Below, piece after piece: positions 25,101 to 33,176 of a stretch of 46,059 nucleotides of DNA. Origin of the DNA: an uncultured Eubacteriales bacterium (GTDB taxonomy: Bacteria > Bacillota > Clostridia > Lachnospirales > Lachnospiraceae). The notes below the pieces were generated by a model. The model was not told where the DNA came from and ran no database searches. It saw only the letters and a program-made list of their open reading frames with translations. The stretch is taken from contig OMYS01000013.1 of assembly GCA_900315305.1 (NCBI GenBank), positions 1-46,059 of the forward strand. Direction: 5' to 3'. Within the stretch, counting starts at the first letter, position 1. Each line of letters starts with the position of its first letter. The translations under genes and the position numbers were made by a program.

Positions 25101-25610
25101 CAGGAGATTCTGACGGACCAGATTCTGGAGGAGAGTGAGAAGCGCGGCGTGCGGCTCGGCTTCTTCCGGAACCTTCCGGCCCCGTTCCCGGCGCAGTACC
25201 AGCTGGAGGACAAGGTGATCGTCGAGACGCGGGCGAACCCCGATGACACAGTCATCCTGCGCTACCGCATCGGCACGGGAAGCCTCGACAAGGTCGAGGG
25301 AGAGTGGAAGAGCGCGGCGCTCCGCCACCGCTTCCGCGGCATCTTCTCCAGAGAATTCACGCTGTTCTACGGAGAGGTCCTCACGTATTACATCGAGATT
25401 ACACATAACGGACGGACGAGGCGGACGGAGGAGGAATCTGCCGCGTCGCCGCTCATGGATTTCAAGGGAAGAAGCTGCTATCAGAGAATCAACCAGATGC
25501 TCTACGATGAGCGCCAGGGACTTTCGGGCAATCTGAAGGAGACCATGCGCGATTATCTGAAGGCAAGGCACGCAGCGTCCGTGCTGTTTACACTGGAGGA
25601 TGAAAGTTGA
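22104..25610 (+). CDS. Large DUF5717-like repeat protein
   Basis: An 1168-residue protein that I recognise as DUF5717-like, a family of unknown function in Lachnospiraceae. There is no signal peptide or membrane segment. The first about 290 residues are beta-rich. A long helical region with TPR-like pairs follows (for example LYKAYLYDLMGNRREAVTCI), to about residue 1010. The C-terminus is again beta-rich with conserved aromatic residues (FTLFYGEVLTYYIEI). I prefer the GTG at 22104, with AAAGGAA upstream; an in-frame ATG at 22080 adds eight residues but lacks a ribosome binding site and sits on the predicted transcription start. The stop overlaps the next gene's start, so a complex with the Hsp70-like product is likely. 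Function unknown. Confidence 0.8.
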   Translation: MVTVLEKRIDLQAREGENIRSELHLENTDGRHVRGEIFSDQARIVPALTRFVNAEKGYPIVFGVDVEGLAAGDLISGQITLATDGGEVSVPVSVRIMAEPSEMLPGRVRSLRDFAKLAERDPQEAFRIFRSRPFARLAAENGAAEDALCRGLTEAPVTEERMEEFLTASGLKSMVRISMDRERADFYQVTESMQDILLIKRNTWGHVVIDIEVSGDFLEVPKRRITEEDFVGSTCELEYRILKPRLGDGRRFGKITLVIRGHRTDFLVTASAHEEGYSSGRTTIRRNTAQLARLYTDYLCGLVSAEELADRSVPLIEENAGLGPEHGTALCLYKAYLYDLMGNRREAVTCIKSLDGRDLSAESPEVRGAYRYLLARTGMEKPDMEELQERISDLFLRRQESYVCMKLCMLTDEDLARNSRRLFTMADTLFEHGSCSPMLYAEVLRLLREDDARLTRLTPLMEQVLVFAARRNLMTRELALRTAYLSENLRSYSENVYRVLAMSYESFPMDSILEAIVRLAMKGQPRDRRYFRWYAEAVEKNLRIIRLYEYYIETIPESFRGLLPLAVRKYFAYNNTLSDSGKAFVYASIVRHRGEDPETYRTYSDQMEQFAFLALEKGKIGTDYAMLYSWFVHDVPDGRAGENLANLLFTERVYTDEPGIYSVIVIHSGLRREERYPLQHGQAFIRRYTKDAQILFETASSMRLRTPVAYSTEPLLSRDTYIEGCRKKFPDTVGIVMDATAGSGRTDPVSTENVRFWRAAAESDAFTDDFRTKARKKLLGFYAGHPEFSGFGEKVKDEDLWVRTDKAAYISVLLSVGQVRHAYDLLVRCGFEKVPADMLVRVASQMIEESDGRYDEELLLLVSYVFRADKYDEKILSYLAEHYEGSMEDMLTLRKHAEDFYVDTFPLDEKILARAAFTHTSLPADSKVLRAYAERGGRKKIIRAYLETAADEQLLKDGPVDAYAAGCIEDLIDAGEPVDFAMKLMLLRRYSEMKKLSVHQEILTDQILEESEKRGVRLGFFRNLPAPFPAQYQLEDKVIVETRANPDDTVILRYRIGTGSLDKVEGEWKSAALRHRFRGIFSREFTLFYGEVLTYYIEITHNGRTRRTEEESAASPLMDFKGRSCYQRINQMLYDERQGLSGNLKETMRDYLKARHAASVLFTLEDES

Positions 25611-26860
25611 ACGAGATACGGAATTTACTGATCGGCCTTGAGCTGGGCGAAGAGACGTCGCAGCTGGCCTATTATGACAGGCGGACGAAGAATCCGGTCT
25701 CCGTCGCAGTCAAGCCGGGAACAAATCTCTACCGGTTTCCGACGGTGCTCACGCGGCTGCGCGAGGAAGGAAAATGGATGATCGGCTATGAGGCGGAGCA
25801 TTTCGCCTCTGAGGGCCGCGGCAGCCTTGTGAAGAACCTGCTCAGAATATCCTCGCGGAGCGGGTTCGAGGTGGACGGCACCTATATGGAGGGCTGGGAG
25901 CTCCTTCAGGTGTTCATATCCGGGGCGCTTGATATGCTCGGCGTATCTGACCCCGCGCAGCTTGCGCAGGGAATCTGCATCACCGTGCGGTCCCTCACGC
26001 CGAATCTTGCGGCCGCGCTGAAGAGGGCGCTCCGTAAGATCGGCTTTGCAGCCGAGAAGATCTTTATTCAGGACGGGCTGGAGAGCTTCTTTTACTACAC
26101 CTATTCGCAGAGACCCGAGATCTGGAACCGCACGGTCGGCCTCATTGAATTTGAGAAAAATGAAGTGACCATGCACTGCCTCATGGAAAATAAAAAGACA
26201 CGGCCGATTACCGTGAAGACAAGGAAGATCGGGCACACCTGGATTCCGGCCGATGTGAAGAAGAAGGACGCGGCCTTTGCCGCGGCGCTCACGAAATGGC
26301 TCGAGGACCAGACATTTTCCGGCCTCTTCATCACGGGAGAGGGCTTCGGGGACTGGTCGAAGCAGTCACTGGATTTGATGTGCCGGGACGGCTGCCACGT
26401 CTTTGCCGGCGACAATCTGTTTGTGCGCGGCGCGTGCTACACGGCCCTCGAGAAGACCGATGAGCCGATGATCCGTGGAAGAGTCTATCTCGGACCCGAT
26501 ATGCTCCGCGCATCTGTCGGACTCGACGTCATTGTCCGGGACAAGCAGCAGTGGATGCCGCTTGTCAGTGCCGGCGAAAACTGGTTTGACAGGGAGACAT
26601 GCATCGATTTCATTCTTGACGGACGGAGCGACATCATGATGACGACGGTGCCGATGGACGGAAAAGGAGGAAAGCCCTGGCGGCTCGTTCTGGACGGACT
26701 GCCGAAGCGACCTGACCGGACGACAAGAATCCGCCTTAAGGCTTACTGCACGGACGCGGACACCTGCGTCGTGAAGGCAGAGGACCTCGGCTTCGGGGAG
26801 ATGTTTCCCGCAACACACAAGATATGGACGCTGAAAATCGCCCTCGGGGAGGAGTCATGA
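25607..26860 (+). CDS. DUF5716-like protein with a degenerate Hsp70 architecture
   Basis: A 417-residue cytoplasmic protein, probably DUF5716. The order of segments follows DnaK: GLELGEETSQ (10-19, place of the first phosphate loop), FPTVL (44-48), IGYEAEHFA (59-67), a stretch ending IFIQDGLESFFYY (152-164, place of INEPTAAALAY), GLIEFEKNEVT (178-188, second phosphate loop), FITGEGF (241-247) and VRGACYTAL (273-281). The C-terminal about 120 residues (LDGLPKRPD, then VVKAEDLGFGE) resemble the beta substrate-binding domain; the helical lid is absent. Key ATPase residues are changed (no DLGTT, no DLGGGT), so hydrolysis is doubtful. The TTG start overlaps the upstream stop; GGAGGA lies before it. 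The Hsp70 link is my inference from motif order. Confidence 0.75.
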   Translation: MNEIRNLLIGLELGEETSQLAYYDRRTKNPVSVAVKPGTNLYRFPTVLTRLREEGKWMIGYEAEHFASEGRGSLVKNLLRISSRSGFEVDGTYMEGWELLQVFISGALDMLGVSDPAQLAQGICITVRSLTPNLAAALKRALRKIGFAAEKIFIQDGLESFFYYTYSQRPEIWNRTVGLIEFEKNEVTMHCLMENKKTRPITVKTRKIGHTWIPADVKKKDAAFAAALTKWLEDQTFSGLFITGEGFGDWSKQSLDLMCRDGCHVFAGDNLFVRGACYTALEKTDEPMIRGRVYLGPDMLRASVGLDVIVRDKQQWMPLVSAGENWFDRETCIDFILDGRSDIMMTTVPMDGKGGKPWRLVLDGLPKRPDRTTRIRLKAYCTDADTCVVKAEDLGFGEMFPATHKIWTLKIALGEES

Positions 26861-27627
26861 TCGGATATCGTCTGTGCCGCGTGCGCGCGGCTGAGCATCC
26901 GTTTTTTATCGAATCAACGGCTGTCAATGTTTGGACTGTCGAGGAACTGTGCTATTTCATGTACCGGAATCCGGAGCTGATCGACGGGACGCTCGCGGGG
27001 CTTCCGCTCACCAGATGGGTCGCGGAGGAGCTCGCGCTTCCGAAGACGGCCCTTGGCATGGAGCAGGCCCTGAAGACGGACGCGGGGATCGCCGCGTTCG
27101 CGCTGCCGCTCTTTCAGGCATCCGGCTATCTGACAGAGGGAGAGATCCGCGCGTTCTGCCAGGCTGTCGAGACGCTGGTGACGAGACCTGTGCCGGAGCG
27201 GCTTAAGAGAAGGGCCGACGCGCTCGCAAGGAACCGCCGCTACGGAAAGGCGGAGGAGGTCTACCTGCAGGCCTCGGAGGCGTGCGGGAGCAGGGACAGC
27301 GCGCTTAAGGCCGGGATCTGGCATAATTCCGGCGTCGCGGCCATGCAGATGCTCGAGTATGAGAAGGCGTGCAGCTCATTTGAGAAGGCATATAAGCTGC
27401 GCGCCGCAAGGGCGGACCTCGAGACGTATCTTCTGGCGGTCCGGATCACGAAGCCGCTCGCGAAATACCAGGCGAAGGCGGGGGCTCTCGGCGCGGATCA
27501 GGAGATGCTGGATGAGATCGAGGCAAGGCTTGCGGCCGCAAATGCGGAGGAGGTGAAGCTGCCGGAGGATACGTCGGCATTTCTTTCCGGGCTCCGGCAG
27601 GCCTATCACAGAGAGGCGGGAACCTGA
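26857..27627 (+). CDS. TPR-like protein of the DUF5716/DUF5717 cluster
   Basis: A 256-residue soluble protein with no recognised enzyme domain. The C-terminal half has two clear TPR-like helix pairs: ALARNRRYGKAEEVYLQA and SGVAAMQMLEYEKACSSFEK. The N-terminal half is also mostly helical. The start is an ATG overlapping the previous stop (ATGA), with GGAGGAG just upstream; the frame is open 11 codons further but without a better start. Position and overlap make it the third member of one operon, and an adaptor or co-chaperone for the Hsp70-like protein is a reasonable guess. Nothing shows a substrate. Confidence 0.75.
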   Translation: MIGYRLCRVRAAEHPFFIESTAVNVWTVEELCYFMYRNPELIDGTLAGLPLTRWVAEELALPKTALGMEQALKTDAGIAAFALPLFQASGYLTEGEIRAFCQAVETLVTRPVPERLKRRADALARNRRYGKAEEVYLQASEACGSRDSALKAGIWHNSGVAAMQMLEYEKACSSFEKAYKLRAARADLETYLLAVRITKPLAKYQAKAGALGADQEMLDEIEARLAAANAEEVKLPEDTSAFLSGLRQAYHREAGT

Positions 27628-27636
27628 AGCCCGCCC

Positions 27637-27665
27637 TTGAATTTGACCTGCATCCATGGTATGCT
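27637..27665 (+). promoter_or_regulatory. Promoter of the first amino-acid ABC operon
   Basis: TTGAAT (27637-27642), a 17-nt spacer ending TGG, and TATGCT (27660-27665). It combines a -35 with an extended -10. Confidence 0.7.
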
Positions 27666-27682
27666 TTACGGGCACTTTAGTA

Positions 27683-27698
27683 TGCTACTATAGTAGCA
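27683..27698. promoter_or_regulatory. Perfect 16-bp palindrome, candidate operator
   Basis: TGCTACTATAGTAGCA is fully self-complementary with no loop, so it looks like a dimeric repressor site rather than an RNA hairpin. It lies about 10-25 bp after the predicted transcription start of the ABC operon. The regulator is not identified. Confidence 0.6.
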
Positions 27699-27732
27699 CA
27701 GTGAACTATCAAGCGATTGTGGAGGAAGGAAT

Positions 27733-28542
27733 ATGCGAAAGAAGATTCTCAGCCTGTGCCTTGCAGGCCTCATGATCTGCGGTCTGGCGGCCTGCGGCAG
27801 CTCGTCCTCGAGCGATGTCAGCTACATCAAGAAGAAGGGAAAGCTCACGGTCGGCATCACGGATTTCCAGCCGATGGACTACAAGGATTCGGATGGAAAC
27901 TGGATCGGCTTTGACGCGGACATGGCCACACAGGTAGCAAAGGACCTGGGCGTAGATGTCGAGTTCGTCGAGATTGACTGGGACAACAAGATTCTCGAGC
28001 TCAAGAACAAGAGCATCGACTGCGTCTGGAACGGCATGACGCTGACGGACGAGGTCACGAAGTCGATGAACTGCACGAGAGCCTACTGCAACAACGCGCA
28101 GGTAGTCGTCGTAAAGTCCTCTGACGCGGACAAGTACAAGGACGTGGACAGCCTGAAGAACCTGAAGTTCGCAGTCGAGGAGGGCTCCGCCGGTGAGAAG
28201 GCGGCCAAGGCCAATGACCTTAATTACACATCCCTCTCATCGCAGGCGGACACGCTGATGGAGGTCCAGTCCGGCACATCGGACGCAAGTATCATCGACC
28301 TTCTGATGGCAGGCGCCATGGTCGGAGACGGCACAAGCTATCCGGACCTCACGCACACGGTCGAGCTCACGACGGAGAAATACGGCGTCGGCTGCCGCCA
28401 GAATTCTGACCTCACGGATTATATCAACCAGGAATTCACAAAGCTCTACAGCGACGGCACGATGGAGACGATCGCGGAAAAATACGGCGTTCAGGACGCG
28501 CTGATCCCGCAGGACGGTTCTGAATCAGGAACGGAGTCATAA
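27733..28542 (+). CDS. Amino-acid ABC transporter substrate-binding lipoprotein
   Basis: A 269-residue periplasmic-type binding protein (SBP_bac_3) for polar amino acids. The signal peptide ends in lipobox LAAC with Cys21 as the lipid anchor. The mature part reads GKLTVGITDFQPMDY, then WIGFDADMATQVAKDLG, then WNGMTLTDEV, the usual order of the two lobes. The family's length and lobe order are normal, in contrast to the rearranged copy at 40 kb. GGAGGAAGG precedes the ATG. It is the first gene of a three-gene importer with permease and ATPase directly downstream. The ligand cannot be told from sequence. Confidence 0.93.
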   Translation: MRKKILSLCLAGLMICGLAACGSSSSSDVSYIKKKGKLTVGITDFQPMDYKDSDGNWIGFDADMATQVAKDLGVDVEFVEIDWDNKILELKNKSIDCVWNGMTLTDEVTKSMNCTRAYCNNAQVVVVKSSDADKYKDVDSLKNLKFAVEEGSAGEKAAKANDLNYTSLSSQADTLMEVQSGTSDASIIDLLMAGAMVGDGTSYPDLTHTVELTTEKYGVGCRQNSDLTDYINQEFTKLYSDGTMETIAEKYGVQDALIPQDGSESGTES

Positions 28543-28545
28543 TAC

Positions 28546-29199
28546 ATGTTTGCTGAGGTTACGCTCGCCCTCTTAAAGGGCTTTCTTTCAACAGTCCAGC
28601 TGTTCGCGCTGACACTCGTCTTCGCGCTTCCGCTCGGACTGGTCATCAGCTTCGGATCGATGAGCCGGTTTGCGGTCATCCGCTATCCGGTGAAGTTCAT
28701 CATCTGGATCATCCGCGGCACACCGCTCATGCTGCAGCTCATGATCATCTACTATGGCCCGGGCATTATCGGGTACAATGTCTGGGGACAGGGCAACGGA
28801 GGACGTGATATCGCCGCGCTGGTTGCATTTGTCATCAACTATGCCTGCTACTTCTCCGAGATCTACCGCGGCGGCATCCAGTCGATTCCGCAGGGACAGT
28901 ACGAGGCCGGCAAGGTTCTCGGCATGACGAACCATGAGATCTTCCGGAAGGTTATTCTTCTCCAGGTCATCAAGCGGATTATCCCGCCGATGTCAAATGA
29001 AATCATCACGCTCGTCAAGGATACCTCACTCGCGCGGATTATCGCCGTGTTCGAGCTGATTAAGGCGGGCGAGTCGTTCATGAAGAGCGACGGCATCATC
29101 TGGCCTCTGTTCTACACAGGTCTCTTCTACCTGGTCTTCAGTGGTCTCCTGACGCTCCTGTTCCATTACATCGAGAAGAAACTGAGCTATTTCAGGTGA
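28546..29199 (+). CDS. Amino-acid ABC transporter permease
   Basis: A 217-residue membrane protein of the HisM/GlnP family with about five membrane segments. Landmarks are VIRYPVKFIIWIIRGTPLML, typical of polar amino-acid permeases, and the EAA loop that docks the ATPase (YEAGKVLGMTNHEIFRKVIL). It starts 3 bp after the stop of the binding protein and is followed by the ATPase after 12 bp. A single permease gene implies a homodimeric channel. Confidence 0.95.
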   Translation: MFAEVTLALLKGFLSTVQLFALTLVFALPLGLVISFGSMSRFAVIRYPVKFIIWIIRGTPLMLQLMIIYYGPGIIGYNVWGQGNGGRDIAALVAFVINYACYFSEIYRGGIQSIPQGQYEAGKVLGMTNHEIFRKVILLQVIKRIIPPMSNEIITLVKDTSLARIIAVFELIKAGESFMKSDGIIWPLFYTGLFYLVFSGLLTLLFHYIEKKLSYFR

Positions 29200-29211
29200 C
29201 GAGGAAAAATC

Positions 29212-29988
29212 ATGGCTTTACTGGAAGTTAAACATATCAAAAAGAGCTTCGGCAGGACGAGCGTCCTCAAGGACATCAACTTTAATCTGGAGGAGGGGCA
29301 GGCGATCTCCATCATCGGCTCGTCGGGCAGCGGCAAGACGACGCTGCTCCGGTGCCTGAATTTTCTCGAGACGCCCGACTCCGGGACCATCACGGTCCGC
29401 GGCGACGTGCTCTTTGACGGAAATGACAGCCGCGAGCCCTCCGAGGAGGAGATCCGTCAGAAGCGGCTTCACTTCGGCATGGTGTTCCAGTCCTTCAATC
29501 TGTTCCCGCAGTACACGGCGCTTGAAAATATCATGCTCGCGCCGACGCTCGCCGCAAAGAAGAAGGGCGCAGTCGATGAGGAGGCGATCCGCCGCCGCGC
29601 GCTCGAGCTTCTTGATCAGATGGGACTCACAAACCGGAAGGACAACTATCCGCACCAGCTCTCCGGAGGACAGCAGCAGCGTGTCGCAATCGCGCGTGCG
29701 CTCGCGCTCTCCCCGGACATCCTGTGCTTCGACGAGCCGACATCGGCGCTCGATCCGGAGCTCACAGGTGAGGTCCTCCGCGTCATCCGCGGGCTCGCCG
29801 AGAAGAAGACGACGATGATCATTGTCACGCACGAGATGGCATTTGCAAGAGACGTGGCCGATCAGGCGATCTTCATGGACGGCGGCCGGATTATCGAGCA
29901 GGGCCCCGCAAAAGAGGTTATCGACAACCCGAAGGAGGAGCGGACGAAGCAGTTCCTGAGTAATTACAGCAGGACGCAGGAGGACTGA
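29212..29988 (+). CDS. Amino-acid ABC transporter ATP-binding protein
   Basis: A 258-residue ABC ATPase of the GlnQ/HisP type. Walker A is GSSGSGKTT (36-44), the signature is LSGGQQQR, Walker B is [12 protein letters not shown], and the switch His lies in IVTHEMAFA. It energises the importer encoded by the two preceding genes. No obvious terminator follows in the about 200-bp gap before purF. Confidence 0.96.
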   Translation: MALLEVKHIKKSFGRTSVLKDINFNLEEGQAISIIGSSGSGKTTLLRCLNFLETPDSGTITVRGDVLFDGNDSREPSEEEIRQKRLHFGMVFQSFNLFPQYTALENIMLAPTLAAKKKGAVDEEAIRRRALELLDQMGLTNRKDNYPHQLSGGQQQRVAIARALALSPDILCFDEPTSALDPELTGEVLRVIRGLAEKKTTMIIVTHEMAFARDVADQAIFMDGGRIIEQGPAKEVIDNPKEERTKQFLSNYSRTQED

Positions 29989-30015
29989 GCTGCTTATTTC
30001 TGTCTGATTGCCCGA

Positions 30016-30044
30016 TTTACAACTGAAAATGAATAGTGTATGAT
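30016..30044 (+). promoter_or_regulatory. Promoter of purF-purB
   Basis: TTTACA (30016-30021), a 17-nt spacer and TATGAT (30039-30044). The leader is about 140 nt. Confidence 0.7.
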
Positions 30045-30104
30045 AAAGCCGCATGTTCTGTGTCTGCTTCCGGTATCGGAGAGTGACGCGGAATATGCGG
30101 CTTT
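30045..30104 (+). promoter_or_regulatory. Inverted repeat at the start of the purF leader
   Basis: AAAGCCGCAT (30045-30054) and ATGCGGCTTT (30095-30104) are perfectly complementary, with a 40-nt loop holding a small CCGGTATCGG stem. The left arm spans the predicted start point, so an operator role is as likely as an RNA hairpin. I could not match it to the purine or PRPP riboswitch. Confidence 0.45.
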
Positions 30105-30191
30105 CATGTCCGGACGTGCCCGCGCATCTGACCGGGTGCCCTCCGGAGGCTACCATCAAACGATACCAAACTGGAAAGGTCGACACAACGT

Positions 30192-31616
30192 ATGAGCAAC
30201 TTACATGAGGAATGTGGCGTTTTCGGCATCTATGATCTCGATGAGAGTCAGGATGTCGCATCTTCCGTCTACTATGGGCTCCTTGCGCTGCAGCACCGCG
30301 GGCAGGAGAGCTGCGGCATCGCGGTCAGCGACACAAGTGGTCCGAAGGGCCGTGTCAAGGCAATCAAGGGCATGGGTCTTGTCAATGAGAATTTCAGCCG
30401 GGAACAGCTGGAATCCCTGAAGGGAAACATTGCAGTCGGCCACGTCCGGTATTCGACAGCCGGTGCCTCGACGCGCGAAAATGCACAGCCCCTCGTCCTG
30501 AACTATGCGAAGGGCACGCTCGCGCTCGCGCACAACGGCAACCTGATCAACGCGCTTGAGCTCCGCCATGAGCTCGAGGTCAGCGGATGTATTTTCCAGA
30601 CAACCATCGACACGGAGGTCATCGCCTATCACATCGCGCGTGAGCGCGTGAAGTGCGGCAGCGTCGAGGAGGCGGTCGGCCGCGCGGCTGACAAGCTGAA
30701 GGGCGCGTTCTCCCTGGTTGTCATGTCCCCGAGAAAGCTGATCGGCATGCGTGACCCGTGGGGCTTCCGTCCGCTCGTTCTCGGAAAGCGCGACAACGCG
30801 TATGTGTTTGCGTCTGAGACGTGCGCGCTCGACACCATCGGCGCGACCTACATCCGCGATGTGGAGCCGGGCGAGATCGTTACGGTCACAAGAAAGGGCG
30901 TCTTCTCCGACAAGTCCCGCTGCAATAAGAGCGAGAAGGAGAGAGGCCGCTGCATCTTTGAATATATCTATTTCGCCAGAACAGACAGCTACATCGACGG
31001 CGTGAGCGTCTACAATGCCCGGATCAAGGCGGGGCGGTTCCTCGCGCAGGATTCCCCGGTCGATGCGGATCTCGTCTGCGGCGTTCCGCAGTCCGGAAAC
31101 GCCGCTGCCCTCGGCTTTGCGATGGAGTCCGGCATCCCGTACGGATCTGCATTTTACAAGAACAGCTATGTCGGGCGGACGTTCATTTCCCCGAAGCAGA
31201 GCCAGCGCGAGAAGGGCGTTCAGGTCAAGCTGAATGTCCTCAGGGAGGCGGTCCGCGGCAAGCGGGTCGTGCTCGTCGATGACTCGATCGTGCGCGGCAC
31301 GACGTCGGACCGGATCGTCTCTATGATCCGTGAGGCGGGCGCGAAGGAGGTCCACATGCGGATTTCATCTCCGCCGTTCCTGTGGCCGTGCTACTTCGGC
31401 ACAGACGTGCCGGAGCGCCATCAGCTGATCGCCTACAACCGCTCTGTTGAGGAGATTCGCCAGATTATCGGCGCGGATTCGCTCGCTTATCTTGGCATCG
31501 ACCGGCTTCCGGACCTGATCGGAGGAAAGCTGGGCATCTGCAATGGCTGCTTTACAGGTAACTATCCGATGAAGACACCGGATATCAATATTCACAATGT
31601 ACTAGAAGAGGAATGA
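30192..31616 (+). CDS. purF: Amidophosphoribosyltransferase
   Basis: A 474-residue enzyme of the first committed step of purine synthesis (PRPP plus glutamine to phosphoribosylamine). A short propeptide (MSNLHEE) precedes Cys8, the N-terminal nucleophile after cleavage. The glutaminase domain has QHRGQESCGIA and GHVRYSTAG. The PRPP loop is VVLVDDSIVRGTT. Cysteines in RCIFEYIYFAR, FLWPCYFG and CNGCF match those binding the 4Fe-4S cluster in the B. subtilis enzyme, so this is the oxygen-sensitive form. Only 4 bp separate it from purB, so the two form an operon. Confidence 0.97.
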   Translation: MSNLHEECGVFGIYDLDESQDVASSVYYGLLALQHRGQESCGIAVSDTSGPKGRVKAIKGMGLVNENFSREQLESLKGNIAVGHVRYSTAGASTRENAQPLVLNYAKGTLALAHNGNLINALELRHELEVSGCIFQTTIDTEVIAYHIARERVKCGSVEEAVGRAADKLKGAFSLVVMSPRKLIGMRDPWGFRPLVLGKRDNAYVFASETCALDTIGATYIRDVEPGEIVTVTRKGVFSDKSRCNKSEKERGRCIFEYIYFARTDSYIDGVSVYNARIKAGRFLAQDSPVDADLVCGVPQSGNAAALGFAMESGIPYGSAFYKNSYVGRTFISPKQSQREKGVQVKLNVLREAVRGKRVVLVDDSIVRGTTSDRIVSMIREAGAKEVHMRISSPPFLWPCYFGTDVPERHQLIAYNRSVEEIRQIIGADSLAYLGIDRLPDLIGGKLGICNGCFTGNYPMKTPDINIHNVLEEE

Positions 31617-31620
31617 GACT

Positions 31621-33054
31621 ATGAGCTATGATTGTTACGAGAGCCCGCTTTCCAAGCGTTACGCGAGCCGTGAAATGCAGGAAATCTTTTCTCAGGACAG
31701 AAAGTTCCGCACCTGGAGAAAGCTCTGGATCGCACTTGCGGAGACAGAGAAGGAACTCGGACTTCCTATTACAGATGAGCAGATCGCCGAGATGAAGGCA
31801 AATGCGGACAACATCAATTATGATGTCGCTGAGGCCCGCGAGAAGGTGGTCCGTCACGATGTCATGTCCCATGTCTATGCGTACGGCGTACAGTGCCCGA
31901 AGGCAAAGGGCATCATCCATCTCGGAGCGACCTCCTGCTATGTCGGCGACAACACGGACATCATTCTTATGCGCGACGCGCTTGACCTTGTCCGCGCAAA
32001 GCTTCTCAACGTCATCGCAGAGCTCGCCAAGTTCGCTGACAAATACAAGGACCTTCCGTGCCTTGCCTACACGCATTATCAGCCGGCACAGCCGACGACG
32101 ATCGGCAAGCGCGCGACGCTCTGGATCAACGAGTTCATGATGGACCTCGATGATCTCGACTATGTGCGCGGCAGCTTAAAGCTTCTCGGCTGCAAGGGCA
32201 CGACGGGCACACAGGCATCGTTCCTTGAGCTCTTCGGAGGCGATCAGGAGAAATGCGATAAGCTCGATCCGATGATCGCGGCAAAGATGGGCTTTGAGTC
32301 CTGCTATCCGGTGTCCGGCCAGACCTATTCGAGAAAGGTCGACACACGTGTCCTCAACGTCCTCGCCGGCATCGCCGCGAGCGCGACGAAGTTCACGAAC
32401 GACATCCGTATGCTGCAGCACGCAAAGGAGGTTGAGGAGCCGTTCGAGAAGACACAGATCGGCTCGTCCGCGATGGCATACAAGAGAAATCCGATGCGCT
32501 CGGAGCGAATCGCATCTCTTTCGAGATACATTATCTGCGACGCACTGAACCCGGCGATCACATCGTCTGTCCAGTGGTTTGAGAGAACTCTCGATGACTC
32601 CGCAAACAAGCGCCTGTCCGTTCCGGAGGGCTTCCTTGCGTGCGACGGCATCCTCGACCTTCTGTGCAATGTCGTGGACGGCCTCGTCGTCTACCCGAAG
32701 GTCATCACGAAGCATCTCATGGCAGAGCTTCCGTTCATGGCGACGGAGAACATCATGATGGATGCGACGAAGGCTGGCGGCGACCGCCAGGAGCTTCACG
32801 AGCGGATCCGCGAGCTGTCCATGCAGGCCGGCAAGGTCGTCAAGGAAGAGGGCGGCGACAACCCGCTGCTGAAGCTCATCGCAGAGGACCCGATGTTCCA
32901 TCTGTCCTACGAGGACCTCGAGAAGTCCATGGACCCGAAGAAGTATGTCGGCCGCGCGCCGTATCAGGTCACGAAGTACCTCGAGGAGGTTGTGAATCCG
33001 GTGCTCGTCGCGAACAAGGACGTTCTCGGCTTCAAGGCGGACATCGAGGTCTGA
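31621..33054 (+). CDS. purB: Adenylosuccinate lyase
   Basis: A 477-residue fumarase/aspartase-superfamily enzyme that removes fumarate from SAICAR and from adenylosuccinate in purine synthesis. It opens YESPLSKRYASREM, has the catalytic-histidine region IIHLGATSCYVGDN, and the superfamily signature GSSAMAYKRNPMRSE. The length fits the longer PurB subtype. It follows purF by 4 bp and precedes purA, the enzyme that makes adenylosuccinate, after 122 bp. Confidence 0.97.
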   Translation: MSYDCYESPLSKRYASREMQEIFSQDRKFRTWRKLWIALAETEKELGLPITDEQIAEMKANADNINYDVAEAREKVVRHDVMSHVYAYGVQCPKAKGIIHLGATSCYVGDNTDIILMRDALDLVRAKLLNVIAELAKFADKYKDLPCLAYTHYQPAQPTTIGKRATLWINEFMMDLDDLDYVRGSLKLLGCKGTTGTQASFLELFGGDQEKCDKLDPMIAAKMGFESCYPVSGQTYSRKVDTRVLNVLAGIAASATKFTNDIRMLQHAKEVEEPFEKTQIGSSAMAYKRNPMRSERIASLSRYIICDALNPAITSSVQWFERTLDDSANKRLSVPEGFLACDGILDLLCNVVDGLVVYPKVITKHLMAELPFMATENIMMDATKAGGDRQELHERIRELSMQAGKVVKEEGGDNPLLKLIAEDPMFHLSYEDLEKSMDPKKYVGRAPYQVTKYLEEVVNPVLVANKDVLGFKADIEV

Positions 33055-33143
33055 GATCAGTCTCATCTGAAATTTATACTACCGATCACACAAGGCATGC
33101 GGTATGATAAGAGGGCCGGCTTTGTCCGGCTCTGATAATTACA

Positions 33144-33163
33144 TTTCATTTTCGTAAATGAAA
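33144..33163 (+). promoter_or_regulatory. Hairpin directly before the purA ribosome binding site
   Basis: TTTCATTT and AAATGAAA form a perfect 8-bp stem with loop TCGT, immediately followed by AGGAG and the purA start. A weaker stem (CCGG-CTTTGT-CCGG) lies before it. It could modulate purA translation or be a weak partial terminator after purB. Confidence 0.4.
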
Positions 33164-33176
33164 AGGAGAGTGCAGA

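Noticed and set aside
30045..30190. Purine or PRPP riboswitch in the purF leader
   Set aside because: The inverted repeat is real, but I could not find the conserved cores of the purine or ykkC/PRPP aptamers.
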